From: Platerodrilus igneus
Taxonomy: Eukaryota > Arthropoda > Insecta > Coleoptera > Lycidae
DNA: 64,000 nt
Direction: 5' to 3'
NCBI GenBank assembly: GCA_036346225.1
Contig: JARFIW010001215.1
Coordinates: 2,924,501-2,988,500 of the forward strand
In this document: positions 10,348 through 22,308 of the stretch, piece after piece
How positions within the stretch are numbered: position 1 is the first letter of the stretch
How the letters are laid out: every line of letters begins with the position of its first letter
Notes under the pieces: model-generated
Database searches by the model: none
Told to the model about the DNA's origin: nothing
What the model saw: only the letters and a program-made list of their open reading frames with translations
Program-made: the position numbers and the translations under genes

Positions 10348-10991
10348 TGTTACGTGCCGAAAATCGGCATTTAAACATTTCTGTAAGTTTCTAATTTGTA
10401 AGTGAATACGCGCCAATAATTTAAAAGACTTGTGCGTGTATTTCCGTCCCTTTGGATAGTTGCGTTTGCGCAAAGGATTGCGCAGACGCGGAGTGTGAAA
10501 AAGAAAGTGGTGATTTCCGTCACGTCAAGACTAGTCAACCAGACGTGGAGAGGAGTGTTTATCTGTGTGCCGTTATCTTGTCTTCTTTTTCAGGTTATGT
10601 AGGTTTCCTTTGTCGTGTCTCTACCTGATATCGTTCCTCTTACCTGTATTCCTGTCGTCCCTCTACACAAGAAAAGAAGACAAATTAATCTGATTCCGCC
10701 GAGGGGGCAAAGATATGACCCACGCCCAACAACGCTCAACCCACGCCCGACTGACGTGAGAGTAGCTGCCATGTGGTGAAGAGTCCTACAGGTTACGTGA
10801 GTACCTTTTGTCATTCTCTTATAATTAAAATAAACATTTTTTGTATGTGATAATAATTTGATCATAAATATGACGTAACCGTTTATTGCGCAACATTTTG
10901 CATGTATTTATCTTTGTTACCAACTGTCGTAGCGGCTCTCATAGATGTGCATCGGGACTTTATAAGTATACCTTAAAGTGTAGAACCGGAG
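10348..10991 (+). repeat. Copy of the TGTTACATGCC terminal repeat (solo)
   Basis: A ~640-base sequence starting TGTTACGTGCCGAAAATCGG and ending at GAACCGGAG. It matches the terminal repeats at 11848-12327 and 16400-17011 but lacks the final TATAACA, where the mariner end begins. It lies inside the PLE. It is either a solo terminal repeat inserted before or after the mariner, or a remnant left by recombination. Confidence 0.75.
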
Positions 10992-11847
10992 TGTTTCAAA
11001 TTGCGCGAGTTTTTTTAAGAATAAGTAAAATATAGATGACGCACTGAATTCGTCTGGGTATTTTGACATTTAAGAAGTGTAATGTATAACATTTATGAAA
11101 ATGGCTTCGTACACGATACAACAACGCGTTCAAATTGTTGAATTATTTTATGAAAATCAGCGTTCTGTGAAGTGTTTTTAGAAAAATACGCGAATTTTAT
11201 GGTTTACATAATCGTCTAGCTGAAAGCACTATTGGTCGAATTATTAAACAATTTCAAGAGACCGGTTCGGTGGAAGATCAAAAAAGTGAAAAATACAGTC
11301 GTAGCGGTCGTTCACAAATTGATTTGGTTCCTGATAGTGTTGCTGAAGATCCTAAGTGTCCATTAGGCGATGTTTACAACAAGTTGGACTTAGTGGATCG
11401 ACAACAACATAGCGTATTTTGCACAAGGATTTAGCTCTGAAGGCATATAAGGTTCAAATAACACGGGCACTAAAACCATTAGATCATTTAAAACGTCGTT
11501 CATTTGTCAATTTCATCGATGAACAACAGGCTGATTTTTCTCAAAAAATCATGTTTTTCCATGAGGCACATTTTGAACTTGGTGGCTATGTTAATAAACA
11601 AAATTGTCGTATCTGCGGTGAGGAAAATCTATGAATTATTCATGAGAAACCTATGCATTCTAAACGAGTTACTGTTTGGTGTGCATGATGGTCAGGTGGT
11701 GTAATTGTACCTTACTTCTTTGAAAATGCTGCTGGTGAAGCTGTAACTGTCAATGGTGATCGATATCGTCGGACGATAACCGAATTTTTGTAGCCTGAAT
11801 TAATAAATATTGATCTAGAAGATATTTGGTTTCAAGAAAATGGCGCT
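10992..11847 (+). pseudogene. Mariner/Tc1-type transposase, N-terminal half
   Basis: The element end TGTTTCAAATTGCGCGAG is the inverted partner of the right end near 17425-17443. A transposase frame starts at about 11104 (MASYTIQQRVQIVE) with helix-turn-helix-like sequence. It is soon broken by a stop after VKCF, and continues in pieces (ILHKDLALKAYKVQITRALK; YVNKQNCRICGEENL). It reaches WFQENGA at 11825-11847, the position of the second catalytic acid region. The first catalytic aspartate context is FHEAHF where the family normally has a D. The frame resumes at 17012 after a 5.16 kb insertion. Inactive. Confidence 0.85.
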
Positions 11848-12327
11848 TGTTACATGCCGAAAATCAGCACGTAAACATTTCCGTCACGTCAAGACTGATC
11901 AACCAGACGTCGAACGGAGTGTTTATCTGTGTACCGTTATCTTATCTTCTCTTTTAGGTAATGTAGGTCTCCTTTCATCTCTACCTGATATCGTTCATCC
12001 TACTTGTATTCCTTTATCGTACCTCTACATAGGAAAGAAGAAGGCAAATTTGAATCTGACTTCAACGAGAGGGCAAGGAATGACCCACGCCCGCAACGCC
12101 CAACCGACGCGAGAGTAGCTGCCATGCTGTGAAGAATTCTACAGTTTACGTGAGTACCTTTATCATTTTTTGTATGTGATAATAATTTGATCATAAATAT
12201 GACGTAACCGCTTATTGCGTAATATTTTGCAAATATTTATCATTGTTACCAACGGTCGTAGTGGCTCTCATACATGTGCATCGGGACTTTAAAAGTATAC
12301 CTTATAGTGTAGAACCGGAGTATAACA
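11848..12327 (+). repeat. Left terminal direct repeat
   Basis: 480 bases. Compared with the right repeat it lacks about 130 bases between two copies of ATTTCCGTCAC, consistent with deletion by recombination between these short repeats. Confidence 0.85.
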
Positions 12328-15300
12328 GTGACGCATCCAACGTTTTTATGTTGAAAAAAATCTGTTTTCTTCTTGTCTATATCTTATAATGTATTAGTTT
12401 TAAATATACCTGTAGAATTTTCACTTAAAAATAAATTTTTTAATTTTCAATAACTTAGAAAATATAGGGTGGTAATATTGTAAGTTACTATGACAACCAT
12501 CTAAAATGAAATAACATGGAAACAGTTGCTATATCAATTTGACATGGATAGCCATATTGGTTATTGTGTATACCTTTTATTAATGTATTGCTAATTCAAT
12601 TAATTCTCATGTGACTTTATAAAAATAGTGTGTTTGTATTTTTAATTCTTTTAGATAATGACACAATTTAATTTAACATGAAGCTGGACCATATATCTTT
12701 CAAAAGTGTATACTACATAACATAATCTCACTTACACATAGTGTTTGGATTACATAATTTTGTCTGTAAGTATTCTAATCATAAATAAATACTTTTATTG
12801 ACCATTCATTATGATTAAAAAGAGGAAAAAATCTCTTAAAATGACACTAAGTTTAGTTAAAATAATCATTTTACTTCTGAAATTTTTCTCTCTATCCTAA
12901 CTTCTTTTTGAATTAACTTTTAAAACCGACGTTTAGATAATTCACATTATCTTATTTTTCTATGATTTTAAAAGTATTCTGTAAGTAATTCAAATAATCA
13001 ACTATAACTTACGAATTTCTTTTAAAAAAAATTTTGCTTTCAAATACAGCTAACGCAACTAACTGAATTTTTTTAGTATATCTTTTACCTTCTAAAATGC
13101 TGTAAAAACTTGATTTCTTTATATCTACTTCTTGAGACACTACAATAATGAAGTTGTCGATAACGTTTTGTATTTAAGCTTATTTACGATGGTTGTTGAT
13201 AGATTCCGTGATATCAAAAAAATATTTTAATAATTTGGAATACTGTTTTTTCTATACATGTATCGTAGAATATTGCTTTTGTGTAGCGAGTATGATTTTG
13301 TTTTGATAGTATATTGTTTAGATATATCAATATTCCAACGCAGCATTTTAAGATGTATTTGGTTTAAGCGAGATTTGCCGTCGAACTTGGTTGCTCAGCT
13401 GTACGTAAGTCTAGACGACACCCATGAAGGGTCGGTTGCTCAGCATTACATAAGTCTAGACGAAACTCGCGGTAAGTTTGTCGCTCTAGCAATTTGTGAA
13501 TCATTTTTTAAGAATGATGTTGGAGTTTTTCTTCATTAGTCTAGGTAAAGCTCAAAGGAGGGCTCGTCATCCTAGCAAGTATATGTGTTACAAGATATCT
13601 TTCTGTTTTTCAACAATTTTATCAGTAAATCGAGTTTTAATTACTGCTATATCTTCACATATCGATTCAAACCACACTAGGTGGTATAAAATTATCTTTA
13701 AAATTGCTTAAGCTTTGCCTACATACAAAACTTTTCGCGTTCCATTTCCTTAACGATTTACCTAATTTTTTTGTCCTTGCCATCAATTAGTTAACTTCAA
13801 TGACTTATTTCTTCTCTTATACAGCACCTACCGCCTACACGTTTAATTTATTTACCTTAAACTAGCTATCTTTTTGCTTCTGGTTGACTTTTCCTTGAAT
13901 TTATTGTTAGTCATATATAAGTTTTTGTCTAGATTCCCCAGTATAACTCTGTCGTTTCATTTAATTAATCCTCGCACCTTTTCTGCAACATATTATTTTG
14001 TTTTCAGTATTTATCTTACATCGTTTAATTTTGTGGTAATTGTCGTAACTTTGGTTGTAATAACTCATTGAATTTTTATGATTGGTTTTAGCAGATGTTT
14101 TGAGTGGATGCTTTTTTCTTTGGGCTCACATAGGAGACGCGGCTTATGCCATTGTACGAAATATTCCATATTCGCAGTTGCAAGAAGCTAGGACTTTCTA
14201 TTCCATGCGTTTTTCTTCTGAATTTTTACAGTCGCCCACATTATCCTATATCATTACTTGTTTCTCCTTCTACTAAGTCATCATAACATACAAACATTTT
14301 TTTCGTTGCTTTTTATTAAACTTCGTGGGGAGATGCTGTCGCTTTTTATTGATATCTTATCGAATTCTCGGTTGTTTTTAGCATATTGGGACAGTATGTC
14401 TGTATTTAACTGATTATAGTTAGGCATTCTTGTGTGTTTAGGGTGTTACCGTTTTAAAAATTTACCTTGAAGCAGTTGGTTTTTTGTGTGAAGGTATCTG
14501 TAGTGATACTTTTAAGTTGTTGTGTCAACTTTTGTCTGATTTTCTTATCGTAGTGGATGCGCACGTTAGGAAAATGATTGTACTAGTTCTCATTATGAGT
14601 CTAGTAATTTTTTAACTTAGGATATACCTTAACTTGTATGATTAATATAGCAGGTGGTCCTTCAGACCGACATGTGTTTAACAGGGACAACTCTCTACCT
14701 TCTCTCGGACGCTTGTCCAAAAACTTTACTTTTTCTTATTCCACTGTCTCCATTTCTGCCTTATGTTTCATTGGGTAGACCTGTTCTTGTCCCGGAACAC
14801 CCGTCTACCACATAAGAATGATTTTTCCCTCACTCCGGGCTACTGACCACATTGGCTGGTTGAGTAGTGCTGTGCTATCCACCTTTTCTGTCTCTATAGC
14901 TCCATGCGAGCCCTTCCTCTACTCTCTTCTACCTGGAAGTGCCTCTTATGCATTTCAAAATGCCTGCCTCCCTCTTTTACCTTTCCTATTTCTACTGCCT
15001 TTTCATTTCCGTTAGTCACCGTGTGGTTACGCGAGGGGTTTTCACAGACATTATAATTTGAATAAGGGCCGCTATAATTGCGGCCACGTCCCCAATGCTC
15101 CAATGCTACATTGGTTTTAAACGCGAAAATAAACGTGCTTCTAATTTATTCTAACTTCATAATCAATCCACCCTAAATAAAAATGTAACAGACTGAAACG
15201 AAAGGTTTTCACAGACACCCGGACCACGTCTCTGCGAATCTTTCGTGAGGTCATGCGGTGCCGCTGTCAGCGCACATAGCCGCTAACAGTGCATGTATAT

Positions 15301-16399
15301 ATGAGTGTGTGTGAGTGCATGATTATATATATGTAGATATATGTGTGGATAAGTGTGGATATCACCTATATCGATTAACGTCTGGTGCAGAAATGCACCC
15401 AAATGCCTTTTCCGGTCCCTCGTGCCGTTTTTCTATAAACAGGCCAGCCTAACAGGTCGCTCTTTTTAGGGGGTACGAGCATTTCCCATATAACGGCTCT
15501 ATGGAGCCACTCTATCGTTATCTAGTATTATCTTAATATCGTTATTTTACCTATTATCTTTAATAATAACTTGAGTTAATATCTTTATCTTACCTATTAC
15601 CTTTGATAATAACTTGAGTTAATATCTTTATCTTACCTATTATCTTTGATAATAACTTTATCTTAATATCTTTATCTTACCTATTATCCTCGATAATAAC
15701 TTGAGATTTTGTTTTATCTTTTTTATCTTCGTAACGTTTGGTATTTACGATCAGACGTAGGAATTATTTTTTGAATGTTGAGTGAAAAAGCTAACCTGAT
15801 GGTAGCCATGTAATTTGCTAGGTTCGTAATGTAAGGAATTAGTACTGTTGGTAAATTTGTTGATTCACAGCCATGTCATGGACAAGTTTTGATGTGTATT
15901 GTTTATTAAGCCAGAGTACCAGTACCTAAAAATTTGCTAGAGTGTAGAGTAACTCACTCTTCTGAACATTTTGAAATTTGGGCATTTTCTTGCAAAGAAG
16001 TGACAGTCTAGATGCAACGCTTATGTGCGCCTGCACTTAGAAAACTGTAATGTTAGCTTTAGTTTAGTATATATGTTAGTCGACTTGTCGCATTTATTTT
16101 AGTTTTAGTAGTGTTTCATGCTCCCCGACAAATTTGTCTGTCGATTATAACTGCGCCACATTAAAGACTCGTGTGTGCACTTTAAATGTAGTCAAAAACA
16201 ATGGGGCTACACATTCCGTTTCCTGGTAAACCGGAAAACGTGTTATCGGTCGGAAAAAACCAGGTGGCCCCTAAAATAAACATTTTGTAGAATTTAAGTT
16301 AGGGTTTATGTAGGTTAGTTAGGATTTAGATTTTAAGCTTTTACCGTGCTAACAGTCATTTTCTTTTTTTAAGTTTTTCCTTTATGGCTTTGTCGCGAT
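12328..16399. other. Interior of the direct-repeat element, no recognisable gene
   Basis: T-rich DNA with short open frames. One (13258-13539) contains two similar stretches, VAQLYVSLDDTHEGS and VAQHYISLDETRGK, mirrored by a DNA duplication at about 13392-13475. 14710-15020 matches 37385-37695 (GACCTGTTCTTGTCCCGGAA and onward). 15045-15185 matches the dispersed repeat at 30575 and 59990. 15533-15706 is a 43-base tandem repeat. No protein family is recognised. Confidence 0.6.
15533..15706. repeat. 43-base tandem repeat, about four copies
   Basis: Units of the form TAATATCTTTATCTTACCTA + TTACCTTTGATAATAACTTG + AGT are repeated with few differences. Confidence 0.85.
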
Positions 16400-17011
16400 T
16401 GTTACATGCCAAAAATCGGCACCTAAACATTTCTGTAAGTTTCTAAATTTGTAAATGAAATTGCGTCAATAATTTGAAAGACTTGTGCGTGCATTTCCGT
16501 CACTTTAGATAGTTGCGTTTGCGCCATAGAATGCGCAGACGCAGAGTGAAAAGAAAGTGGTAATTTCCGTCACGTCGAGACTGGTCAAACAGACGTCGAA
16601 CGGAGTGTTTATCTGTGTGTCGTTATCTTGTCTTCTCTTAAAGGTAATGTAGGTTTCCTTTCATCTCTACCTGATATCGTCATCCTACCTGTATTCCTTT
16701 ATCGTACCTCTACATAGGAAAGAAGAAGACAAATTTGAATCTGACTTCAACGAGGGGCAAGGGATGATCCACGCCCGCAACGCTCAGCTGACGCGAGAGT
16801 AGTTGCGATGCTGTGAAGAGTTCTACAGTTTACGTAAGTACCTTTATTATTTTTTGTATGTGGTAATAATTTGATCATAGATATGACGTAACCGCTTATT
16901 GTGCAATATTTTGCAAATATTTATCATTGTTACCAACGGTCGTAGTGGCTCTCATACATGTGCATCGAGACTTTAAAAGTATACCTTAGAGTGTAGAATC
17001 GGAGTATAACA
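16400..17011 (+). repeat. Right terminal direct repeat
   Basis: 612 bases from TGTTACATGCCAAAAATCGG to GGAGTATAACA, followed by the target duplication CGCT. Full-length version of the family repeat. Confidence 0.85.
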
Positions 17012-17445
17012 CGCTACATCTCACTCTGCACAAGAAACAATTGCTTTATTGAGAGAAAAATTTCCTGGACGTGTAATCTCAAGAAACGGTGATGTTAATT
17101 AGCCACCAAGATCTTGTGATTTGACTCATTAGACTATTTTCTTTGAGGTTATGTAAAAAGTCAGGTTTATAAAAACAATCCACAATCGATTCCTGCTCTG
17201 AAAGATGAAATTATTGGTGTCGTTGGTGAGACAGAGCCTCAAATATGTCAAAATGTCATTGAAAATGTTAACAAACGAGTGGACGTTTGTGGAGCTGCAA
17301 GAGGAGGCCATTTGACAGATATTATTTTTCGCATATAAATGTCATTAGTAATACTTCAATTACCAATAAAAAGTTTTTGAAAATGAATGCAAATTATGTG
17401 TCTTATTTATTGTTAAACAAAACCCGCGCAATTTGAAACACCCTA
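17012..17445 (+). pseudogene. Mariner/Tc1-type transposase, C-terminal half
   Basis: Continues the transposase interrupted at 11847: ATSHSAQETIALLREKFPGR near 17016, then PPRSCDLTH near 17104, the family's conserved PPRS-DLTP region, with three in-frame stops. The end reads GGH near 17310. The right inverted end GCGCAATTTGAAACACCCTA closes at about 17445, next to TA. The PLE sequence resumes directly afterwards (minus strand). Confidence 0.85.
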
Positions 17446-18017
17446 TATATTGTGTGTTATTTTGTTTTTAAGAGTTATATCTTTTATTTAAATTATAAAC
17501 TTTGTGAGCTAAATTTATGTTGTATTTTTTATATATTTATGAAGATTATCGGACAAACCTGGAATATAAGGTATTTTAACATACTTTTTTTGCTTTTAAT
17601 ATGTGTATTATATTTTGTTGTCTTTATGGGCATTATCGCCATATTAGTGTATTTCTGTCTTATTTATTGGGTTTTGTGGATAGTTATTGTTTTTGAATAC
17701 AATTTTAGCTTTTTCAATTTCACCTTTTCTATATTCTGGAATTGATAATTTAATGGCTTTGCCAGCTAAGCTTAAAATAAGTGATTTTTTTGGTGTTATT
17801 AGATGTTGCGAGTTGTAATTTAGGTACCTACCAGACCATGTAAGCTTGGTATACTATATGGTTTTATCTTTCCGTCTGTACGGTACAACGTTATGTCCAA
17901 CAAATTTATTTTGTTCTTTTTCAATTTCAATTGTGAATTTTAATTGTTCATGAAAACTATTAAATAAATTTATAATATAAACACATTTGTGGTACATTTA
18001 ACAGCTATCTACTACGA
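17446..18017 (-). pseudogene. Penelope-like element, reverse transcriptase C-terminal part
   Basis: Minus-strand sequence aligns base by base with 25255-25860 of the plus-strand PLE: the region after the YVDD-type motif C, the LDMTLHR-like block and the linker ending near the mariner insertion. The degenerate motif C lies at about 17995-18017 and the PLE stops there against ORF1. Frames are broken throughout. The partner GIY-YIG part is at 9755-10347. Confidence 0.75.
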
Positions 18018-19948
18018 AAGTTCGACCGATTTGTTTCCGCTAGGCATGGTGTTAAAGCTAAGCTTCCGTTTTTTCTGGAAAGCACTAACAAGATGGGCCA
18101 GAGAGTAGAAGAAATTATCGGAAAAGAAGACCTCGAATACATTAATAAAAAATTCCTAAATCCTATATGTGTTCCGTACAAAGTGGAACTAGCAGATGTT
18201 AAGTTGGAAACTTTATTGGAGGAACTACCAGATATATTATACGAAGTCAAAAAAGATTATTACTATCCTTTTGACATGGATGTAACCCAAGATTTTGCGG
18301 GCATATTTAGCAAGATGGAGATGTGTAATTATTTAACTACAAATCATAACTTTGCTATAAGGGCGAATACGAAGAAAAGTGCAGTATTATAGTTGACAAC
18401 GATAAAACTGTGTGAATTGATTGTTAACATGGCTAACAACCAATGCAAGAATTAAGATATACAACAAATTTGTGTGTCAGATAACAAGTCCTGGTGTTAA
18501 TAAACAACTTGGCAATCATATACTAGATTTTTTACGTTGTCCAGATGTACGTTTAAAGGAAACATTTGCGTCTACTTTGGCCAAAGAACATGGTATTACG
18601 CGATTGGAAGCGACAATATACAACTGTACAATTGGAAACAATGTCAGTGCGCAACGGGTGTATAATCCCTTAAAAGACTGTTTAACCTTATTGGATGATA
18701 GTAAGTTATACTTCCTAAACGCGCCAATGTATTCGGTACCACTTGCCAAAATGTGGAGTAAGCTATCGGACAAGCTACAAAATAGCTGCTGTTTAGTGTA
18801 TAATAACCTACTACAGTACGTGTATTGGGGAAATAGCAATACAAAGAAAGTTGCCCGAAAAACCAGAGGAAAAGGAAAAATTCATAAAGTATGTGCTTCG
18901 GCTTTTAGTTTTAATTATTTACCCGTAAATTATTTGGAGATAGTAAGGGAGGAAGACAGCCAAGATAAAATAAAAATCTTACACAAGTGCTACATTAAAG
19001 CAGGTAGTACATATTTTACACAATCTGCAACACAATATTCTACAATTCCAAAAGAAATAGTGATTTCGTAATTGGGGTTGATAAATACGCCTAACATTCG
19101 TCCAGAAGTTGTACGACAACGCGTAGATTTTGGCAGTAAACTCTATCTGTTTACGCTAAAGGAAATTGCCCCATTATGCATGCCATGCCTGTAAGTAGAA
19201 GGAAAAGACAACTGGAAAACACTGCGACTATACGCAAACAATACGAAGATGTGTTAGACAAAGAACATCTTATTACAGAAAATGAGGAAGAATTAAAAGA
19301 TTATTTTATGTGCGATGGACTGACTTAAATACATCCGGGTTGTACAAGCTGTATGCATTTGTGGTTAGTAAGAAAGACTTTTTTAGTTATATAGGCATCC
19401 TTGCGGAAAAGGATGGTACTAAATCCGTATACTTTTCAAAAGGTTATTCTAAAAACGTATTTAACAAAATGACACATAACAAAGACGAACTAAGGAATGC
19501 GGGTTTCGTAACCTTGGCGTACCCGACACGCAAAGGGGTTCCGCTAAACATTGTATATTTGCCTAGTAAAGAACTTTTCGGATCATTTAAAACCAAGGGC
19601 CCTACAACCTATAACAACCATATATTCCCAAAAGTGGTGGACATGCAACTACGTAATAGTGAGTGGGAAAATAAGGACCCCCTCCAATACCGACAAGAAG
19701 AAGTCGATCAAGCTAACAAGATACGTATGCAGGATATAGTAGAAAAGCTGCGATTAAAAAATTGTCATAAGCTGCAAGAATTACACGAAGGAATGAATCT
19801 GGTTGTCAGTGGAATCAAATACTTTATATATAGAGACAAACTTCGGTACATTTTGCAATTCGAAAACCTAGACGATCTCTATGTATCAAACTATGGGCTA
19901 GAAAAGAAGATAGAGGACTTAGGTGTTGATTTAAATTATAAGCTGTGA
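18018..19948 (+). pseudogene. ORF1: unknown ~640-codon protein of the PolB-associated element (copy B)
   Basis: Best copy of ORF1. Pieces in three frames join into one long reading: 18018-18390 (KFDRFVSARHGVKAKLPFF…), 18421-19071, a short continuation past the TAA at 19069 (LGLINTPNIRPEVVRQR), then after a 4-base duplication near 19180 (PVSRRKRQLENTATIRKQY), and 19310-19948. Visible motifs are DMDVTQDFAG near 18273, [11 protein letters not shown] near 18442-18470 and TRLEATIY at 18598-18621. Rolling-circle initiators of the Rep_trans kind can show an acidic strand, a Y-N/D-K strand and an R-x-E strand in this order, so a replication initiator is one hypothesis. No HUH motif is evident and I do not recognise the family. 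The 5' end abuts a PLE, so the true start may be lost. Confidence 0.6.
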
Positions 19949-20728
19949 ATAAAATTAGATAAAATTAAAACCACTCCAAACAAACATAAAGAAAGGACTG
20001 TCTTCTGTGTATAACTTTGTATTAAAATTAAGTTTAAATGGCTCCATGCTTGGCTTTAAATTTTGTTATCTGTGGTGAACATGGGCAGGGATGTGTCTAA
20101 TGCGTACACAGGGGAAGCGGAAGTTAACAGTCACTAAGCATCTAATTCTTTATTTGGGTGATAAAGAGTACTTGCCGGTGTATGTATCCGAAGTAAAAGA
20201 CACGATTTGTACACGCAGATTATTAATAAAATTGGTTTGTCGAGCAAAGATAACAAGCGTAACGTCATCCCTAGAAGCATATCAACCTATGCATTAGGGC
20301 ATAAAGATATAGGTCTAAAATAGTTGTTTATACTCGTATAGATTTTGTAAATCTATTGTATATATTAGTTTTTAAATTCCACAATTTTTAAGTTCTTCGC
20401 CCACCTTCTCTTCTTCGAAATCCTTCCTGCTTCTATCCAGGTGGACTGATTGAGTATACGTGTTATCTCCACGTGGTGTTCGCGGGACAGAGCGGTTTTA
20501 AATTTCTAGGGAAATGGTTGGTTAAAGCATATGTCTTGGGTAGCGAAAAAAGGCTTTTAAAGATGGAGTTAAATAAAGATGGGTAAAAATGAGAGGTTTG
20601 GGTCTTTAAAAGGCGCGACTTTATAAGGAGTAGTTTTATTTAGAATCTATTTGCAGATTTGGGATCCCTAGAAAAATCTAATATTAGTTGATACCAAACA
20701 AAGTATAGTCATCTTTAAAGAGTGACTA
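19949..20728 (+). repeat. 3' tail and linker of the element (copy B)
   Basis: Matches 1910-2075, 4300-4703 and 4704-4904 of copy A. The GC minisatellite is reduced to one unit (ACATGGGCAGGGATGTG near 20078). It ends in the shared linker module at 20600-20700. Confidence 0.7.
20091..20297 (+). CDS. Short conserved reading frame in the element tail (copy B)
   Basis: 68-codon open frame with KEYLPVYVSEVKDTICTRR and LIKLVCRAKITS, the least disturbed of three related frames (others at 199-420 minus and 4310-4506). Conservation of residues across copies with an open frame suggests, but does not prove, coding. Function unknown. Confidence 0.4.
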   Translation: MCLMRTQGKRKLTVTKHLILYLGDKEYLPVYVSEVKDTICTRRLLIKLVCRAKITSVTSSLEAYQPMH

Positions 20729-20915
20729 CCCCGCGGATAATAAATACAATATACCGCTTGTCAACAAAAAAGTTGTAGGGAAATTTAAAGACAAATTTAA
20801 TGGGGGTCTAGTATTAAAATTCAATGGTACAAAAGCCAAGTCCTACTGTATTGTAAGCGAGAAAGACACGATTAAAAAGATTAAAGTGGTCTCACGAAGT
20901 GTAGTTAAGTAAAAC
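20729..20915 (+). pseudogene. C-terminal fragment of a family-B DNA polymerase (copy B)
   Basis: Same fragment as 4905-5092, here open from DNKYNIPLVNKKVVGK through KDTIKKIK without the internal stop. Assigned by the C-terminal motif pattern of protein-primed family-B polymerases. It is followed, after a few codons, by the same diverged ORF1-like block (about 20915-21010). Confidence 0.55.
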
Positions 20916-21640
20916 CGAGGGTCCTACAACCTATAACGAGCATATATCCCCAAAAAAGGTAGGCATGCAACTACGCAACAGTGCGTAAGAGAATAAGGAT
21001 TCTCTCCAATAAGAAATTAAAGTTTCCATGTACGTAGCACCAGTCATTGGAAAATGGTAGAAATGTTAAACCTATAAAGGCAATTATTAATTGTAGTTTA
21101 AAAAAATAGTAGTTTTCGTGGACTAAATAAAATAGCTTAGACTGATTAATGTATATGGTTACATATTCTCGTACACATCCACAAATATCTGCTTGCGTCC
21201 ACATACGGACATGGCGATGCCGGTAGGTTTTGTTTAACAAATAGTAGGAAAGATACGATAGGTGTTAGTGTGTGGAAGCCCATCGGATCGTTGGATTCAA
21301 AAAGAACGGTGCGGCAGGATGTATGGTGGTTTCCGTTAGAATAATCGAAATTGGTTATTCGATCGTATTAGATGTTTAAATATGCGAAAGTGTAAAAACC
21401 TACATAAGCAAAATTTAATTAACAGACAAAAAGTACGCGATGTGCTATACTTTTAAAGAAAGTATAGAATGGTGCTTTGCAGCGGTCCTAGCAGTAAAAA
21501 AAGGCGACTTACTTTTTTAAGCAACTACAAGGATAAATATGTTAGTTTACCAGCTCAAACGTGTAATTGATCACGACTTATAGATCCCTCGGCGGTTTAA
21601 AATTCTGAGACCATTGGCGTTTATGTCATCCGAAAATATT
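20916..21640 (+). other. Degraded element interior (copy B)
   Basis: Parallel of 5093-5880 in copy A. It includes the second GPTTYN…-like block and an uncharacterised stretch around 21240-21360 where a frame reads VSVWKPIGSLDSK. Nothing identifiable. About 600 bases present in copy A (roughly 5880-6560) are missing before the polymerase N-terminus. Confidence 0.45.
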
Positions 21641-22308
21641 TTTAATTACAACTCTTGTGGTGCTTCGTATACCTGAAAAAATGCTCTCAAACGACACCAG
21701 TACAAATGTTGTGGTGTAACATCGTCCACGGTTAAGCTTATACATACGTCAGCAGCAAAGTACTTAAACTGTGGGTCTTGCGGTATCGCTTTTACGAGAA
21801 TGGACAACTTACTACGGCACAAGGAAAAACAGCACGGTATGTCATTAAGCCGTAAACATTCAGCTCCACCAGTTGTTAAAGGATCTTGTATGAAACAACC
21901 ACAAATTTTATGTAAAGTATTCAATTTCGAAATGGAAAAGACTACATATGCCGCACACTTGAGAAGCAACAGGCATAAAAATGCAACAGTTACCGCTACT
22001 GCCGAGGATGGCGTAGAAATGGTTAGCACAGCGTTTAACAACCGTATGGCTAGCTATCGCATAAAGAACGCCAGTGTCGACGATGGAGTGTCCGAGTTTC
22101 TTTGGAAGCAGAAACAGCGGTTTATTCGATTAATTAATGAAAAAAGAACACAATATACAGCAATAAAAGTTAATTGCGAACTTTACGGCGTGTACACAAA
22201 AATGGGAGAAGAGACTATTGACGTGAAATCTTTAAACACAAAAAATATGGTTATAACATTTTCTAGTAATTTGGAAAATATGTACGAGGTCTTAAACGAA
22301 ACCATGTA
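21640..22308 (+). pseudogene. PolB-type N-terminal region with C2H2 fingers (copy B)
   Basis: Two to three finger patterns: a broken first near 21650-21700, a second before MDNLLRHKEKQHGMSLSRK at 21800, and a third around 21910-21975 (LCKVFNFEMEKTTYAAHLRS) whose second cysteine is replaced by Phe. The conserved block follows with FNNRMASYRIKNASVDDG and KQRFIRLINEKRTQYTAIKV, ending MYEVLNETM and a TAA at 22306. The copy stops earlier than copy A and has no palm domain. Open from 21800 to the stop. Confidence 0.6.

Larger units (their letters stand above)
11848..17011 (+). mobile_element. 5.2-kb element with direct terminal repeats, TSD CGCT
   Basis: Direct repeats start TGTTACATGCC and end TATAACA (TG…CA type) at 11848-12327 and 16400-17011. 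CGCT flanks the whole unit at 11844-11847 and 17012-17015. Removing the unit and one CGCT restores the mariner reading GATSH in frame, so the ends are well fixed. This is the layout of an LTR retrotransposon. However, I find no gag or pol, no convincing polypurine tract before 16400, and no clear primer-binding site after 12327 (GTGACGCATCCAACG). A relative at 36874-38511 carries related ends in inverted orientation. Non-autonomous LTR element is the default call. Confidence 0.75.

Noticed and set aside
15533..15706. CRISPR-like array
   Set aside because: Units are directly tandem with no unique spacers, in a eukaryotic repeat context.
17452..17745. 97-residue hydrophobic plus-strand frame, membrane-protein-like
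   Set aside because: It is the reverse complement of PLE reverse transcriptase/linker sequence; A-rich coding on the minus strand gives Phe/Leu/Ile-rich shadows.
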